In this document: one piece after another, positions 44,965-53,724 of the stretch
How the letters are laid out: the number at the start of each line of letters is the position of its first letter
How positions within the stretch are numbered: the first letter of the stretch is position 1
DNA from: Haloarcula mannanilytica
GTDB lineage: Archaea > Halobacteriota > Halobacteria > Halobacteriales > Haloarculaceae
Reading direction: 5' to 3'
Assembly (NCBI RefSeq): GCF_005406125.1
Contig: NZ_BIXZ01000003.1
Span: forward strand, 124,001-188,000
Length of the DNA: 64,000 bases
Translations under genes and position numbers: made by a program
The notes under the pieces: generated by a model
Database searches by the model: none
Seen by the model: the letters and a program-made list of their open reading frames with translations, nothing else
Told to the model about the DNA's origin: nothing

Positions 44965-45687
44965 CTACTTGTCGGGCATCCACGCTGGCCGGGCCACCTT
45001 CGCATTTCCGAACTCAGAAACATCGTATATTGTCTGTCGGGTGAACTCGTCGTTTCCTCTTGTGATATTGTATTCTGCGATGTACCCATCCTCGGTAACG
45101 ACTATGTGTCCGGTTGCGGTATTGGATGGGACTGAGTCAGGTTTCCTGATGCCAGTTACGGTGTATCTGACAGCTGTCGTCTCCTCAACGGAGATAGTCT
45201 CAGTTGCGTTTATTTCGAGATCCAACAGGGGCCGTCGAACTCCCTCGTGGGAGGCGATACGGTTTGGTTCCCAATCCTCGTCGGGACGCTGGTCCAGTTC
45301 GCCTGTCGTCCGATCATACTCGTATACACCGTTAGCGCTGTAGTATACGTGTGTGTCAGTCCCGAATTGCGTGTCAACAAACCTCATTGCAGCGGTACCA
45401 GCATCGGCATCAAACATTCGCACTACCGTGCGATTATAGTCTCCCTGGATGATAGCCAGTCGACTTTTTCTGGAGACATTTTCCACAGTCTCATCGTGCG
45501 TACGCAGTGCAACAGCGATATCTGTAATCCCTGTTTGAGACCATCCTGACGGGTACGAGAAATTCTCTACTGTCGGTTGAGCAGTCGGTGTCTGTTGGTC
45601 TGTGACAGGTAGGGCCGAGCAGCCGGCCAGCAACAGGGCAACGGCCAGTAGTACAGCGTGGCGGGTAACTCGTGGGCGGGCAACCAT
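44965..45687 (-). CDS. Sec-type lipoprotein of unknown function
   Basis: A 240-aa protein with a signal peptide and lipobox (VLLAVALLLAGCSALPV, Cys at about residue 23), so it is lipid-anchored outside the membrane. The mature part is beta-rich with several sequons and a fold reminiscent of LppX/LolA-like outer-surface proteins (YSANGVYEYDRTTGELDQRP; VRYTVTGIRKPDSVPSNTAT), but no close family was recognised. Codon use and GC content are a little lower than in the cobamide genes nearby. It is monocistronic. Confidence 0.75.
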   Translation of the reverse strand: MVARPRVTRHAVLLAVALLLAGCSALPVTDQQTPTAQPTVENFSYPSGWSQTGITDIAVALRTHDETVENVSRKSRLAIIQGDYNRTVVRMFDADAGTAAMRFVDTQFGTDTHVYYSANGVYEYDRTTGELDQRPDEDWEPNRIASHEGVRRPLLDLEINATETISVEETTAVRYTVTGIRKPDSVPSNTATGHIVVTEDGYIAEYNITRGNDEFTRQTIYDVSEFGNAKVARPAWMPDK

Positions 45688-45798
45688 ATCACCAGAATAA
45701 TTTTCAGTGTTTAAGATGGTTGTGACAACGCTGTTTCAGAGCAAGAGTTGTATGACACTCTGTAAAAGGGGTAACCCACTTTGCGTGCTGGGAACCGT

Positions 45799-46449
45799 CT
45801 AGAACTCCGTTCCCTTCCGCGCGCCCTGTCCGGCGTCGATGGGGTGTTTCTCCTTGCTGACCTCCGTAATGAGGTCCGCGTGGTCGGTCAGGAACTCTGG
45901 TCGCTCGTGGCCGCCCGTGAGCACGAGTTCGAGGTCGTCGGGCTTGGACTCGATAAGCCCGAGTACGTCCTCGGGGTCGACGAGGCCGCGATTCGCGGCG
46001 TAGAGAATCTCGTCGAGAACGAGCATGTTGACGCCGTCTTCCGGTGGGCCGTCGGCGTCCTGCGGCGTCGAGAGGTCGGCGTCGGCGCTGGCCTGCATGA
46101 TCTCCCGAGCGCGGTCGAGTGCCCCTTTCGCGCGGGCCTCGTGCTCGTCGTCCTCGCTGCCGTCGAGGAAGCCGTGCCAGCCGTAGTGGCCCGCGTTCTC
46201 GTATGAGAAGCCGGGTAGGGCAGCGATAGCGTTGTACTCCCCGCGCACGTCCTCGACGGTGCTGGTCCCGCCTTTCATGAACTGCAGGAGGTGGACGCGG
46301 TAGCCGTGGCCGACGGCGCGGGTCGCCATCCCCAGCGCCGCCGTCGTTTTGCCCTTGCCGTCGCCCCACCAGACCTGGACCAGCCCGAACTCCTCGGGCG
46401 CGCTCGGACTGATGGGCTCGGCGGTCGGTCCGGCCGTGTTGTCGCTCAT
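45799..46449 (-). CDS. cobO: Cob(I)alamin adenosyltransferase, CobO/CobA type
   Basis: A 216-aa P-loop protein. The nucleotide-binding motif GDGKGKTT at residues 29-36, the segment HLLQFMKGGTSTVEDVRGEY, and VLDEILYAANRGLVD are diagnostic of the corrinoid adenosyltransferase family. It attaches the adenosyl group to reduced corrinoids, needed both in synthesis and salvage. The ACGGCTAAAC motif about 24 bp upstream is shared with the cobQ upstream region. The cbiZ gene lies 69 bp further right on the same strand. Confidence 0.93.
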   Translation of the reverse strand: MSDNTAGPTAEPISPSAPEEFGLVQVWWGDGKGKTTAALGMATRAVGHGYRVHLLQFMKGGTSTVEDVRGEYNAIAALPGFSYENAGHYGWHGFLDGSEDDEHEARAKGALDRAREIMQASADADLSTPQDADGPPEDGVNMLVLDEILYAANRGLVDPEDVLGLIESKPDDLELVLTGGHERPEFLTDHADLITEVSKEKHPIDAGQGARKGTEF

Positions 46450-46518
46450 GTCCGTCTGTTCGACCGGATTCTGTTTAGCCGTTTGGACTTCGTGAGCGTC
46501 GCGGGATACACTGCCCTC

Positions 46519-47229
46519 TCACGGCTCGAAAACTTCGGCATCTCGGTCGGTGACGACGCCGTATGCCGCATCCTCGACGGTCGACAGGTCGTCGTAGCGA
46601 GCAGCGAGACTCGCCCGAACAGCGTCACGCACACAGACGCGAGCGGCGGCCCCGATGTCGGTCGCGCTGCCGGCGAATGGGGCGGACACAGCGCTCGGGA
46701 CACAGCCGACGATGGCGGCGTCCGAGGTAGTCCCGGGGACGCCCGCAGCGTCGAGCAAGGTTGCGGCCTTGGCTTCCACGACTGTCGCAAGCAGCGTCGC
46801 CAGCGCGCCGTCGTCCAGTGCGCGGTCGACGACGACGACGAGATTGACCGTGCCGGGACGCCAGTCGGGGCTGTCGGCCGGATTCGCGGCGATCCCGTCG
46901 AAGCCGTCCGCGTCACTCTCCGTCGGCATCGGCAACGCCGCGGGGTTCGAGAGGCCCGCGGTCGCCAGCACTGACACCGGGCCGCTGCGGGCACAGCGGG
47001 CGTGGGCCATGTCGACGCCGGTGAGCAGCGCCGGGCCGACGGGGAAGCCAGCCGCCGACAGCCGCTCGGCTCGGTAGGCGTCGAGGTCGGTCCGTTCGAA
47101 CCCCTCTGGGACGGTGACGTTGTAGACTGCGTCGGCGGTTCGATAGCCGCCGTCCCACGCCGTCGAGAGCCAGTAGGCACCCTCACGGTAAACCTGGCAA
47201 ACGCCATCTCGGACGGTCGTCTCAAACAT
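46519..47229 (-). CDS. cbiZ: Adenosylcobinamide amidohydrolase
   Basis: A 236-aa protein of the CbiZ family (PVGPALLTGVDMAHARCARS; SVLATAGLSNPAALPMPTES; GTVNLVVVVDRALDDGALAT). CbiZ cuts the aminopropanol side chain off adenosylcobinamide to give adenosylcobyric acid, letting archaea salvage incomplete or foreign corrinoids. The ATG at 47229 overlaps the end of cobD by 8 bp, indicating one transcription unit cobD-cbiZ. A longer in-frame start at 47406 falls inside cobD and is rejected. Confidence 0.9.
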   Translation of the reverse strand: MFETTVRDGVCQVYREGAYWLSTAWDGGYRTADAVYNVTVPEGFERTDLDAYRAERLSAAGFPVGPALLTGVDMAHARCARSGPVSVLATAGLSNPAALPMPTESDADGFDGIAANPADSPDWRPGTVNLVVVVDRALDDGALATLLATVVEAKAATLLDAAGVPGTTSDAAIVGCVPSAVSAPFAGSATDIGAAARVCVRDAVRASLAARYDDLSTVEDAAYGVVTDRDAEVFEP

Positions 47230-48277
47230 CGAGCGCGTCAAGCAGCCGGGCGTTTTCTTCGGAGGCTCTGACGGCGACGCGGATGTGTGCGTCCAGCCCG
47301 CGGAACGTCCGGGCGTCCCGGAGCGCGATACCGGCCTCGCGGGCGGTCGCCAGAATGTCATCGACGGACTCGCTGTCGCTGACCGACAGTAGGAGAAACG
47401 GCGCATCGGAGCGGAACACGTCGAACCGCCCCGAGAGCCGCTCCCGCATGCGTGCTCGCTCGTCGGCGACGCGGGCCTTCGTCTCCGCGACGAACTCGCG
47501 TTGCCCGTAGCAGTGTGCGCCCACCGCGGCTGCAGCGGTGCTCATCGACCAGGCGCGGCGTGCGGTGGCGAGGCGGTCCCTGGCTGCGCCCGCGCCGACA
47601 GCATAGCCCATTCGGATGCCGGGGAGGCCGAACAGCTTCGTCAGCGACCGTGCGACGATGACGCCCTCATGGCCCGCCAGCGACCGCTCGTCGGTGAAGC
47701 CGAGAAAGGCCTCGTCGACCAGCAGCGTCGTCCCAGCCGCGAGACAGTCGTCGGCGAAGGCCCGGAGCGCTGACGGGTCAGCGGCCTCGCCGGTCGGGTT
47801 GTTCGGATTGCAGATGATAGCGAGCGCGTGGTCGGACGGGTCGGCGGTCAGCAGTTCGTCGTGTGGGACGAACTCCGGCACCCCGCCCTGCAGCCGGACT
47901 TCGCGGGCGTACTCGCCGAAACTGGGGTAGGGGACGAGGACGCTGTCGCCGGCCCGGACCGTCGTCTGGATCGCCAGGCGAATCGCTTCGAGACCGCCGG
48001 CCGTGGGTATCACTTGCTTAGGCTCGCAGTCGACGAACGTCGCCGCGGCCGCCCGGAACTCGGGGTAGTCGTCATCCGGATACGAGCGGGCGGCGTCGAA
48101 CGCCTTCCGGTACGTCTTCGCCGCGCCCGTCGGGACGCGGGGGTTCGTGTTCGCACTGAAATCCAGCAGGTCCGGGTCGTCGCTGCTGCCGTGTGGCACG
48201 CGGCCGTCCGGACCGATAGCGTCCGTGGCCCCGTCGCCGCCGCTCGCCCGCAAGCCCTCGACCGAGTCAGGGTCCAT
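47222..48277 (-). CDS. cobD: L-threonine-phosphate decarboxylase (PLP enzyme)
   Basis: A 351-aa PLP-dependent enzyme of the histidinol-phosphate-aminotransferase fold. DFSANTNPRVP near residue 40, IICNPNNPTGE, LLVDEAFLGF and the PLP-lysine motif RSLTKLFGLPGIRMGY are present. In cobamide clusters this fold is L-threonine-O-3-phosphate decarboxylase (CobD), which makes the aminopropanol phosphate linker for CbiB. A true HisC is possible from fold alone, but the translational overlap with cbiZ argues for cobD. Confidence 0.88.
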   Translation of the reverse strand: MDPDSVEGLRASGGDGATDAIGPDGRVPHGSSDDPDLLDFSANTNPRVPTGAAKTYRKAFDAARSYPDDDYPEFRAAAATFVDCEPKQVIPTAGGLEAIRLAIQTTVRAGDSVLVPYPSFGEYAREVRLQGGVPEFVPHDELLTADPSDHALAIICNPNNPTGEAADPSALRAFADDCLAAGTTLLVDEAFLGFTDERSLAGHEGVIVARSLTKLFGLPGIRMGYAVGAGAARDRLATARRAWSMSTAAAAVGAHCYGQREFVAETKARVADERARMRERLSGRFDVFRSDAPFLLLSVSDSESVDDILATAREAGIALRDARTFRGLDAHIRVAVRASEENARLLDALDV

Positions 48278-48350
48278 GCGCAGGTGCTACGGCGGGTGGT
48301 GTGGAGAAAGTTTCGTGGCCGGCGTTGCTTGCATGTCGTTTGGGTCCCGC

Positions 48351-51300
48351 TCACTCCGCGGCGTCGACGCCCCGGAATTCGAACCGGGCACCGCCGCCCT
48401 CGCTCTCGGTCGTGGTGACCGTCCAGCCGTGTGCCTCGGCGATTTCCCGGACGATAGCAAGCCCGAACCCGGTTCCGGTATCCGAGGTTGAGTAGCCGCT
48501 TCGGAAGACCGATTCGCGCTCGTCTTCGGGGATACCGGTCCCATCGTCCGCAAAGTAGAAGCCCGAACCGTCGTCAAGGGTCCTGACGGTCACCATGAGG
48601 TCCGTGTCGCTCGTAGTAGCCTGTGGCCGGCCGGACTGGGTCTGTCCGCTGTCGGCGGACAGCACGTCCTCCGCCTGTGGCTCCGATGCCGTGGCCGAGG
48701 ACCCGTGTTCCACGGCGTTCCGGATGAGGTTCTCGAACAACTGCTGGAGGCGGGTCGGGTCGGCCATGATTGACCCCGAAACGTCGGTTTCGAGCGTTGT
48801 TTCGCCGGTCTGGACGCTCCGCCAGGCCTGTTCGATTGCGTTTTCGATGGCGACCGGTCGTATCTCGGTAACCCTCTCGCCCTGTCGGGCCAGCGTCAGG
48901 AGGTCGTCGATGAGCTCCTGCATGCGGTCGAGCGACCGCTCGATGACCGACAGATGCTCCTCCGACGGGTCTGCCTTGGCGAGTCGCACCTGCCCCATCG
49001 CAACATCGAGTGGGTTCCGGAGGTCGTGTGAGACGATGCTGGCGAACTCATCGAGGCGCTCTTTCTGGCGCTCGATGTCGGCTTTGTACTCGGCGCGCTC
49101 GGTGATATCGGTGGCGACGCCACAGATCCCCGTAACGTTCCCCTCGTCGTCGTATATCGGGTTCTTGAGCGTGAGGAAGGTCCGCAAACCGTCGGTGGTC
49201 GGGACCTCCTCCTCGCGTTCGATCGATTCCTCGGTCTCAAGTATGGTTCGGTCGTCTGCGCGAATCTGTTCGGCGATCTCCTCCGGAAACAGCTCCACGT
49301 CCGTCTTGCCGACCACGTCCGTTTCATCGTCGGCGAAGACCTCTCGGAACCGCTCGTTTGCTCGCCGGTAGTGGCCGTCGCTATCTTTGACGAACACCAG
49401 CGCAGTGGTGGTTTCGAGGATCGTCTGGAGCTGTCGGTTCGTCCTGGCGAGCGTCTCTTCGTGCTCTTTGCGGGTCGAGATATCGCGACCAATGGCGGCG
49501 ATACGCACATCGCCCTCGGGCGTTTCGACTCGCTCAACGACGAACTCGTACGGGATGGTCGTCCCGTCTGCCGTCACCAGCGTCGTTTCGACGGCCGTAC
49601 TCTCACCCTCGAATGCCCGTTCGATGACGGACTGGTCCGGTGTCTCCACGAGATCCCCGACCGTCATCGCTCCGAGGTCCGCTGGCGAGTACCCGGTGAC
49701 GCTCACGAGCGACTCGTTCCAGCGCCTGATCTGCCTCTCGTCGTCGAAGATGACGAATACGTCATCGAGCGTGTCGAGGATGGTGTTCGTGAACTCCCGG
49801 TAGCGGCTGAGTTCCGCCTCTCGCTGTTGCAGCTCCCGGGTCGCTCGTTTCAGTGGTGTGATATCGAGTACTGCGCCGCGGAGAACGTCCGTTTCGTCGT
49901 CGGTGCCTTCCGAGACAACGCGAAGCCAGCGCTCGTTGCCCTTCCCGCTTCGGATACGGTATTCGAATGCCAGTTGCGTACCGGTTTCGAGAAGCCGTTC
50001 GATCTCTGCTTTGACCCGGTCGTGGTCGTCGGGATGGACGAAGTCGAGAATCCGTTCCGGCGTCAGCGGCTCCTGTGGTGGGATCTCAAAGATCTCGTAC
50101 AGCTGGTCAGTCCACTCTATGTCGTACGGGGTCTCCGAAATGTCGATCTCCCAGCCGCCGACGTTTGCGATCCGCTGTGTCTGGCGCAGGAAGTCGGTTT
50201 TCCGTTCGAGTTCTGCCTGCTGTTCTTTCAGGTCTGTGATATCGACGATTGCACCACGAGCTTTGACGATCTCGCCGTCTCTCTCGATGGGGGCACCGAT
50301 GGATCGAACCCAGCGCTGTTCGCCGTCCACCGTCTCGATACGGATCTCGATGTCGAAGGGGTCACCCGCTTCCAGTAGGCCCTCGACCGATTCCTCGACC
50401 AACTCGCGGTCCGACGGATGGGCGAACTCAAGGAGATCGTCGACCGATAACTCGACACCCGGCGACAGTCCGTAGATTCGATAGAACTCGTCGGTCGGTG
50501 TCCCCGTGTACGGCGGTCCGGTACTGATATCGAGCTCCCAGCCGCCGACGTTTGCGAGCCGCTGGACCCGCGACAGGAGGTTGCTGATCCGTTCCAGCTC
50601 CTCCTCGCGTTCGTTCCGGGCTGTCACGTCTTGGCCGGAGACGACGAGCGACACCACGTCGCCGGTGTTGTTCCTGACGGGCCGTATGAACCCGTTCATA
50701 CTGCGTTCAGCAGAAGCCGTCCGGGTGTGGTCGATCTCGAAGTCGACGTACTCGCCGTTGGCGGCGCGTTCGACCCTGGCTCTCACGTCCGACTCGTCGT
50801 CGGTCGGCAGCCAGGGCACGTCCCAGAGGAATTTGCCGAGGACCGCCTCCCGCGAGCGCCCGATTGCCGTCAGTGCAGTCTCGTTTACCTTCCGAACGGT
50901 CCCGTCGGGGTCGAGGACGCCGACCTGGACCTGCGGGTCCTGGAACACCGCCTCGAACCGCCGCTCGCTCCGTCTGCGCTCCTGCTGTGCCCGACGACGT
51001 TCGACGGCGTTTCGGATGCGGTTTGCCAGAATCGTGTACTGGTCCGTGCTACTGTCTTTCTGCAGGTAGTCCGTGATGCCAGCCGAGACGGCTTCGCTGG
51101 CGACGGCCTCGTTCCCTCGGCCGGTAAAGAGGATAAAGGGGAGATCGGGATAGCGGTTCCGGACAAGGTGAAACAGCTCTAAGCCGTTCCGCTCGGGCAT
51201 CTCGTAATCGCTGACGACACAGTCGATGCTGTCGTCGAGCCGGTCTAACGTGTGGTCAGGGTTTGTCTCGGTTACGACCGTCAGATCGTCGGCTATCCGT

Positions 51301-51374
51301 TCGAGATATTCGGCCGTCAGCTCGGCGAACCCTTGTTCGTCGTCGACGTGGAGGACAGTGATCTGATCGGCCAT
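48351..51374 (-). CDS. Soluble multi-PAS histidine kinase with N-terminal receiver domain
   Basis: A 1007-aa hybrid. Residues 1-125 are a receiver domain with phospho-acceptor Asp56 (VVSDYEMPERNG). Next come about five PAS/PAC modules (about 140-780), several of which contain the closely similar VGGWE-DIS segment. The HisKA domain has the phospho-His in FASIVSHDLRNPLD, and the HATPase end has ENLIRNAVEHGS and GFGLAIVREIAEAHG. There is no transmembrane helix, so it senses an internal signal, perhaps redox or light through a PAS cofactor. No output regulator adjoins it. It sits within the cobamide region on the same strand, 74 bp upstream of cobD, but no functional link is evident. Confidence 0.9.
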   Translation of the reverse strand: MADQITVLHVDDEQGFAELTAEYLERIADDLTVVTETNPDHTLDRLDDSIDCVVSDYEMPERNGLELFHLVRNRYPDLPFILFTGRGNEAVASEAVSAGITDYLQKDSSTDQYTILANRIRNAVERRRAQQERRRSERRFEAVFQDPQVQVGVLDPDGTVRKVNETALTAIGRSREAVLGKFLWDVPWLPTDDESDVRARVERAANGEYVDFEIDHTRTASAERSMNGFIRPVRNNTGDVVSLVVSGQDVTARNEREEELERISNLLSRVQRLANVGGWELDISTGPPYTGTPTDEFYRIYGLSPGVELSVDDLLEFAHPSDRELVEESVEGLLEAGDPFDIEIRIETVDGEQRWVRSIGAPIERDGEIVKARGAIVDITDLKEQQAELERKTDFLRQTQRIANVGGWEIDISETPYDIEWTDQLYEIFEIPPQEPLTPERILDFVHPDDHDRVKAEIERLLETGTQLAFEYRIRSGKGNERWLRVVSEGTDDETDVLRGAVLDITPLKRATRELQQREAELSRYREFTNTILDTLDDVFVIFDDERQIRRWNESLVSVTGYSPADLGAMTVGDLVETPDQSVIERAFEGESTAVETTLVTADGTTIPYEFVVERVETPEGDVRIAAIGRDISTRKEHEETLARTNRQLQTILETTTALVFVKDSDGHYRRANERFREVFADDETDVVGKTDVELFPEEIAEQIRADDRTILETEESIEREEEVPTTDGLRTFLTLKNPIYDDEGNVTGICGVATDITERAEYKADIERQKERLDEFASIVSHDLRNPLDVAMGQVRLAKADPSEEHLSVIERSLDRMQELIDDLLTLARQGERVTEIRPVAIENAIEQAWRSVQTGETTLETDVSGSIMADPTRLQQLFENLIRNAVEHGSSATASEPQAEDVLSADSGQTQSGRPQATTSDTDLMVTVRTLDDGSGFYFADDGTGIPEDERESVFRSGYSTSDTGTGFGLAIVREIAEAHGWTVTTTESEGGGARFEFRGVDAAE

Positions 51375-51467
51375 TACCCGACATAACGGCATCCGGGGTC
51401 ATATTTGCTTGCCACAAACTACCACACACAATTGCATTTCAGCGTTATATGTCTCCGTCCAGACAGT

Positions 51468-52022
51468 TCACAGCCACTGCTCGGCCACACGAGCATCGGC
51501 GAGCGTGTTGACGTTGACCGCGACGCGTCGGTCCCGTGTGAGCCAGTCGTCGTCGGTGACGGACCCGACGACGTTGACGCCCGTCGGCGCGACTTCACGG
51601 GCCTCGCTTTCGAACGTTGTGTGGTCGCTCACGCCGAGGCTGCGCTTCAGCGCGGCCGGGACCAGAACCGTCAGCGATCCGTCGCTGTGCTCGGCGAGCA
51701 CGCGGTCCACTATCTCCCCGTCAAGCAACGGCAGGTCGGCGGCGACGGTCAGTACCGGCCGTGAGAGCCGGCCGTCGGCGAGTGCCGCGTCGAGGTCCGC
51801 GACGTACCCTTCGCCCGGCGTCTCGATACAGTGCACGTCGAGATGTGCCCGCGTATCTGGCGTTTTCGGCGACGTTGCAGCGATAATTCGCTCGACGGCA
51901 CTATCTTCGAGTGCGCCGACGACCCGGTCGACCATCGGCACGTCGTCGACCCGAAACAGTGGTTTCTCAACCTCGGTGTCCAGCCGCGTCCCGCGTCCGC
52001 CACACATCACGAGAGCGTCCAT
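51468..52022 (-). CDS. cobY: GTP:adenosylcobinamide-phosphate guanylyltransferase
   Basis: A 184-aa nucleotidyltransferase with the signature MDALVMCGGRGTRLDTEVEK, then VLTVAADLPLLDGEIVDRVL. Archaea use CobY in place of bacterial CobU to activate adenosylcobinamide phosphate with GTP. Its start overlaps the end of cobS by 16 bp, placing it last in the HAD-cbiB-cobS-cobY operon. A giant in-frame extension through cobS is a shadow. Confidence 0.9.
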   Translation of the reverse strand: MDALVMCGGRGTRLDTEVEKPLFRVDDVPMVDRVVGALEDSAVERIIAATSPKTPDTRAHLDVHCIETPGEGYVADLDAALADGRLSRPVLTVAADLPLLDGEIVDRVLAEHSDGSLTVLVPAALKRSLGVSDHTTFESEAREVAPTGVNVVGSVTDDDWLTRDRRVAVNVNTLADARVAEQWL

Positions 52023-52810
52023 GCAAGCACCCCCCAGCGGCCCACCGGCACCGACCAGACGCCACCGAACAGCGACCACATAGCGACGGAGGCGTGGAGC
52101 GCGACGGCTCGTGTCAGCTCGTTGGCCGCGCCGAAGACATCGCCCCCGACGCCGCCCAGTTGGCGGTCCGCCCAGCGTGAGAGCCCGACGGCGATCAGCG
52201 GGCCGGTGATTACCGCGATTGCGGTCGCCGGAACGGCGACGACGGCGGCCGGAACTGCGACGGCAAGCGAGGCGACAAGCCGTCGCGGGCCGTTTCCGGC
52301 GATCACCGTCGATCCGAATCCATCGTGGCTCGGCCGTCCGATACAGGCCAGCGTCGCCATCGCGAGCTTCGCCCCGACTTCGGCGGCCAGGACCAGCGCG
52401 ACGGCGATAAGCGGCCGAAGTCCAGCGACGGCCAGTGCGGCCAGCGCGAGCGCGAGAAGCACGGTCCCCAGCGCGAGGACGGCCCCGACGCCGACGGTCG
52501 TATCCCGCATCGCGTCGCGGCGCTCCGCGGGGTCGCCGTGAACGACGGCGGCGTCCCCGAGGTCGGCTAGACCGTCGGCGTGGTTGACACCGGTGACGAG
52601 GACAACGCTTCCGAGGTACGCCGCGGCGACGACCGGCGCTGGGAGCAGCCCGGCGGTGAGGAACGGGAGCGCCATGAGGCCGCCGACGACGTAGCCGGCC
52701 AGCGGGAACGCTGCCGGCGTCCCGACGAAGGCCTCCCAGGCGCGCTCGCTGTGGCCGACCGGGAGCCGCGAGAGGAAGCCAAGCGCCCCCCGAACCGCGG
52801 TCAGAACCAC
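52007..52810 (-). CDS. cobS: Cobalamin synthase (adenosylcobinamide-GDP ribazoletransferase)
   Basis: A 267-aa integral membrane protein with about six helices. Conserved motifs are FLSRLPVG near residue 12, and GVNHADGLADLGDAAVVHGD with PAERRDAMRDTTVGV, the DGLxD metal/substrate region of CobS. It joins the activated corrinoid to alpha-ribazole (phosphate) at the membrane. The GTG start at 52810 overlaps the cbiB stop by 10 bp; a longer frame to 53095 lies within cbiB. Confidence 0.92.
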   Translation of the reverse strand: MVLTAVRGALGFLSRLPVGHSERAWEAFVGTPAAFPLAGYVVGGLMALPFLTAGLLPAPVVAAAYLGSVVLVTGVNHADGLADLGDAAVVHGDPAERRDAMRDTTVGVGAVLALGTVLLALALAALAVAGLRPLIAVALVLAAEVGAKLAMATLACIGRPSHDGFGSTVIAGNGPRRLVASLAVAVPAAVVAVPATAIAVITGPLIAVGLSRWADRQLGGVGGDVFGAANELTRAVALHASVAMWSLFGGVWSVPVGRWGVLAWTLS

Positions 52811-53724
52811 GCGAACACCCCCGCGCCAGCCAACAGATACGCCAGTACTCCGGCAATGCCAACCCGCGTCACGCTGCGCTGGGCCGTCGCTGCGTCGGGG
52901 AGCCGGCCCGCGGGGTTCAGGACGTACACGCCCGGCTTTTCGAGTCGAACGTCGAGCGCTGCGGCAGCCGTTCCCATCGGCCACCCGGAGTTCGGCGAGG
53001 GCACGCCGTCTAGCCAGGACCGAGCGCGGGCTACCGAGCGGGGCGACCCACAGGCGATAGCGAGCAGAAGCGCACTCACTCGTGCCGGGAGCCACATCAC
53101 GGCGTCGTCGAGCCTCGCCGCAGGCGTCCCGACGCGTTTCGAGCGGTAGCCCACCATTGAGTCCATCGTGTTGACGGCCTTGACCCAGGCCGCTGCGCCG
53201 GCAGCGACGGGCAGCGGTGGAAGGCCGACACCCGCGGCGACGACCCCGCCCAGAACAAACGCGGCCAGCGACGCGACCAGACCGTCGGCGAGGTTCTCCG
53301 ACGTGCTCTCGACGGCAGCGCTGCGGACTTCGCCCGCCGAGAGGTCGCTGGCGTCGCGGCCAGCGAGTGCGAGCAGCCCGTCCCGAGCGGCCGGGAGGTC
53401 AGCTTCGGTGTCGGCGATAACGCCCCGAGCGGTCGAAAGGAGACTGCGGAGGCTCGTGGTCAGGAACAGCACGAGGCCGGCGAGCGCGACAGCGGCGAGC
53501 GGTTCGAGCCTGGCGGCCAGCATCACGGCTCCGGCGACGACGGCAGCAGCGCCCAACGGCAACAGCACCGCAGCCAGCGTGCCGACCGCGAGCGGGTGGT
53601 TCCATTCGCGGTCGACGGCTCCGACGAGCCGCCCGAACCACGCGACGGGGTGGAGCCGGGTCGGTGGTTCACCGACGGCGAGTTCCAGCCCGGCGGCGAC
53701 GGCCACGGCCAGCGCGCTCAGCAC
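52801..53724 (-). CDS. cbiB: Adenosylcobinamide-phosphate synthase
   Basis: A 307-aa membrane protein of the CbiB family. LAVGEPPTRLHPVAWFGRLV near the N-terminus, ESTSENLADGLVASLAAFV and AAWVKAVNTMDSMVGYRSKR are diagnostic. It attaches aminopropanol phosphate (made via CobD) to adenosylcobyric acid. It starts with GTG at 53724 and overlaps the HAD gene by 7 bp and cobS by 10 bp, so the four genes are translationally coupled. Confidence 0.92.
   Translation of the reverse strand: MLSALAVAVAAGLELAVGEPPTRLHPVAWFGRLVGAVDREWNHPLAVGTLAAVLLPLGAAAVVAGAVMLAARLEPLAAVALAGLVLFLTTSLRSLLSTARGVIADTEADLPAARDGLLALAGRDASDLSAGEVRSAAVESTSENLADGLVASLAAFVLGGVVAAGVGLPPLPVAAGAAAWVKAVNTMDSMVGYRSKRVGTPAARLDDAVMWLPARVSALLLAIACGSPRSVARARSWLDGVPSPNSGWPMGTAAAALDVRLEKPGVYVLNPAGRLPDAATAQRSVTRVGIAGVLAYLLAGAGVFAWF

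Noticed and set aside
52023-52862. In-frame extension of cobY through cobS
   Set aside because: The extra sequence is the cobS gene read in another frame; CobY homologues begin at the MDALVMCGGRGTRL motif.
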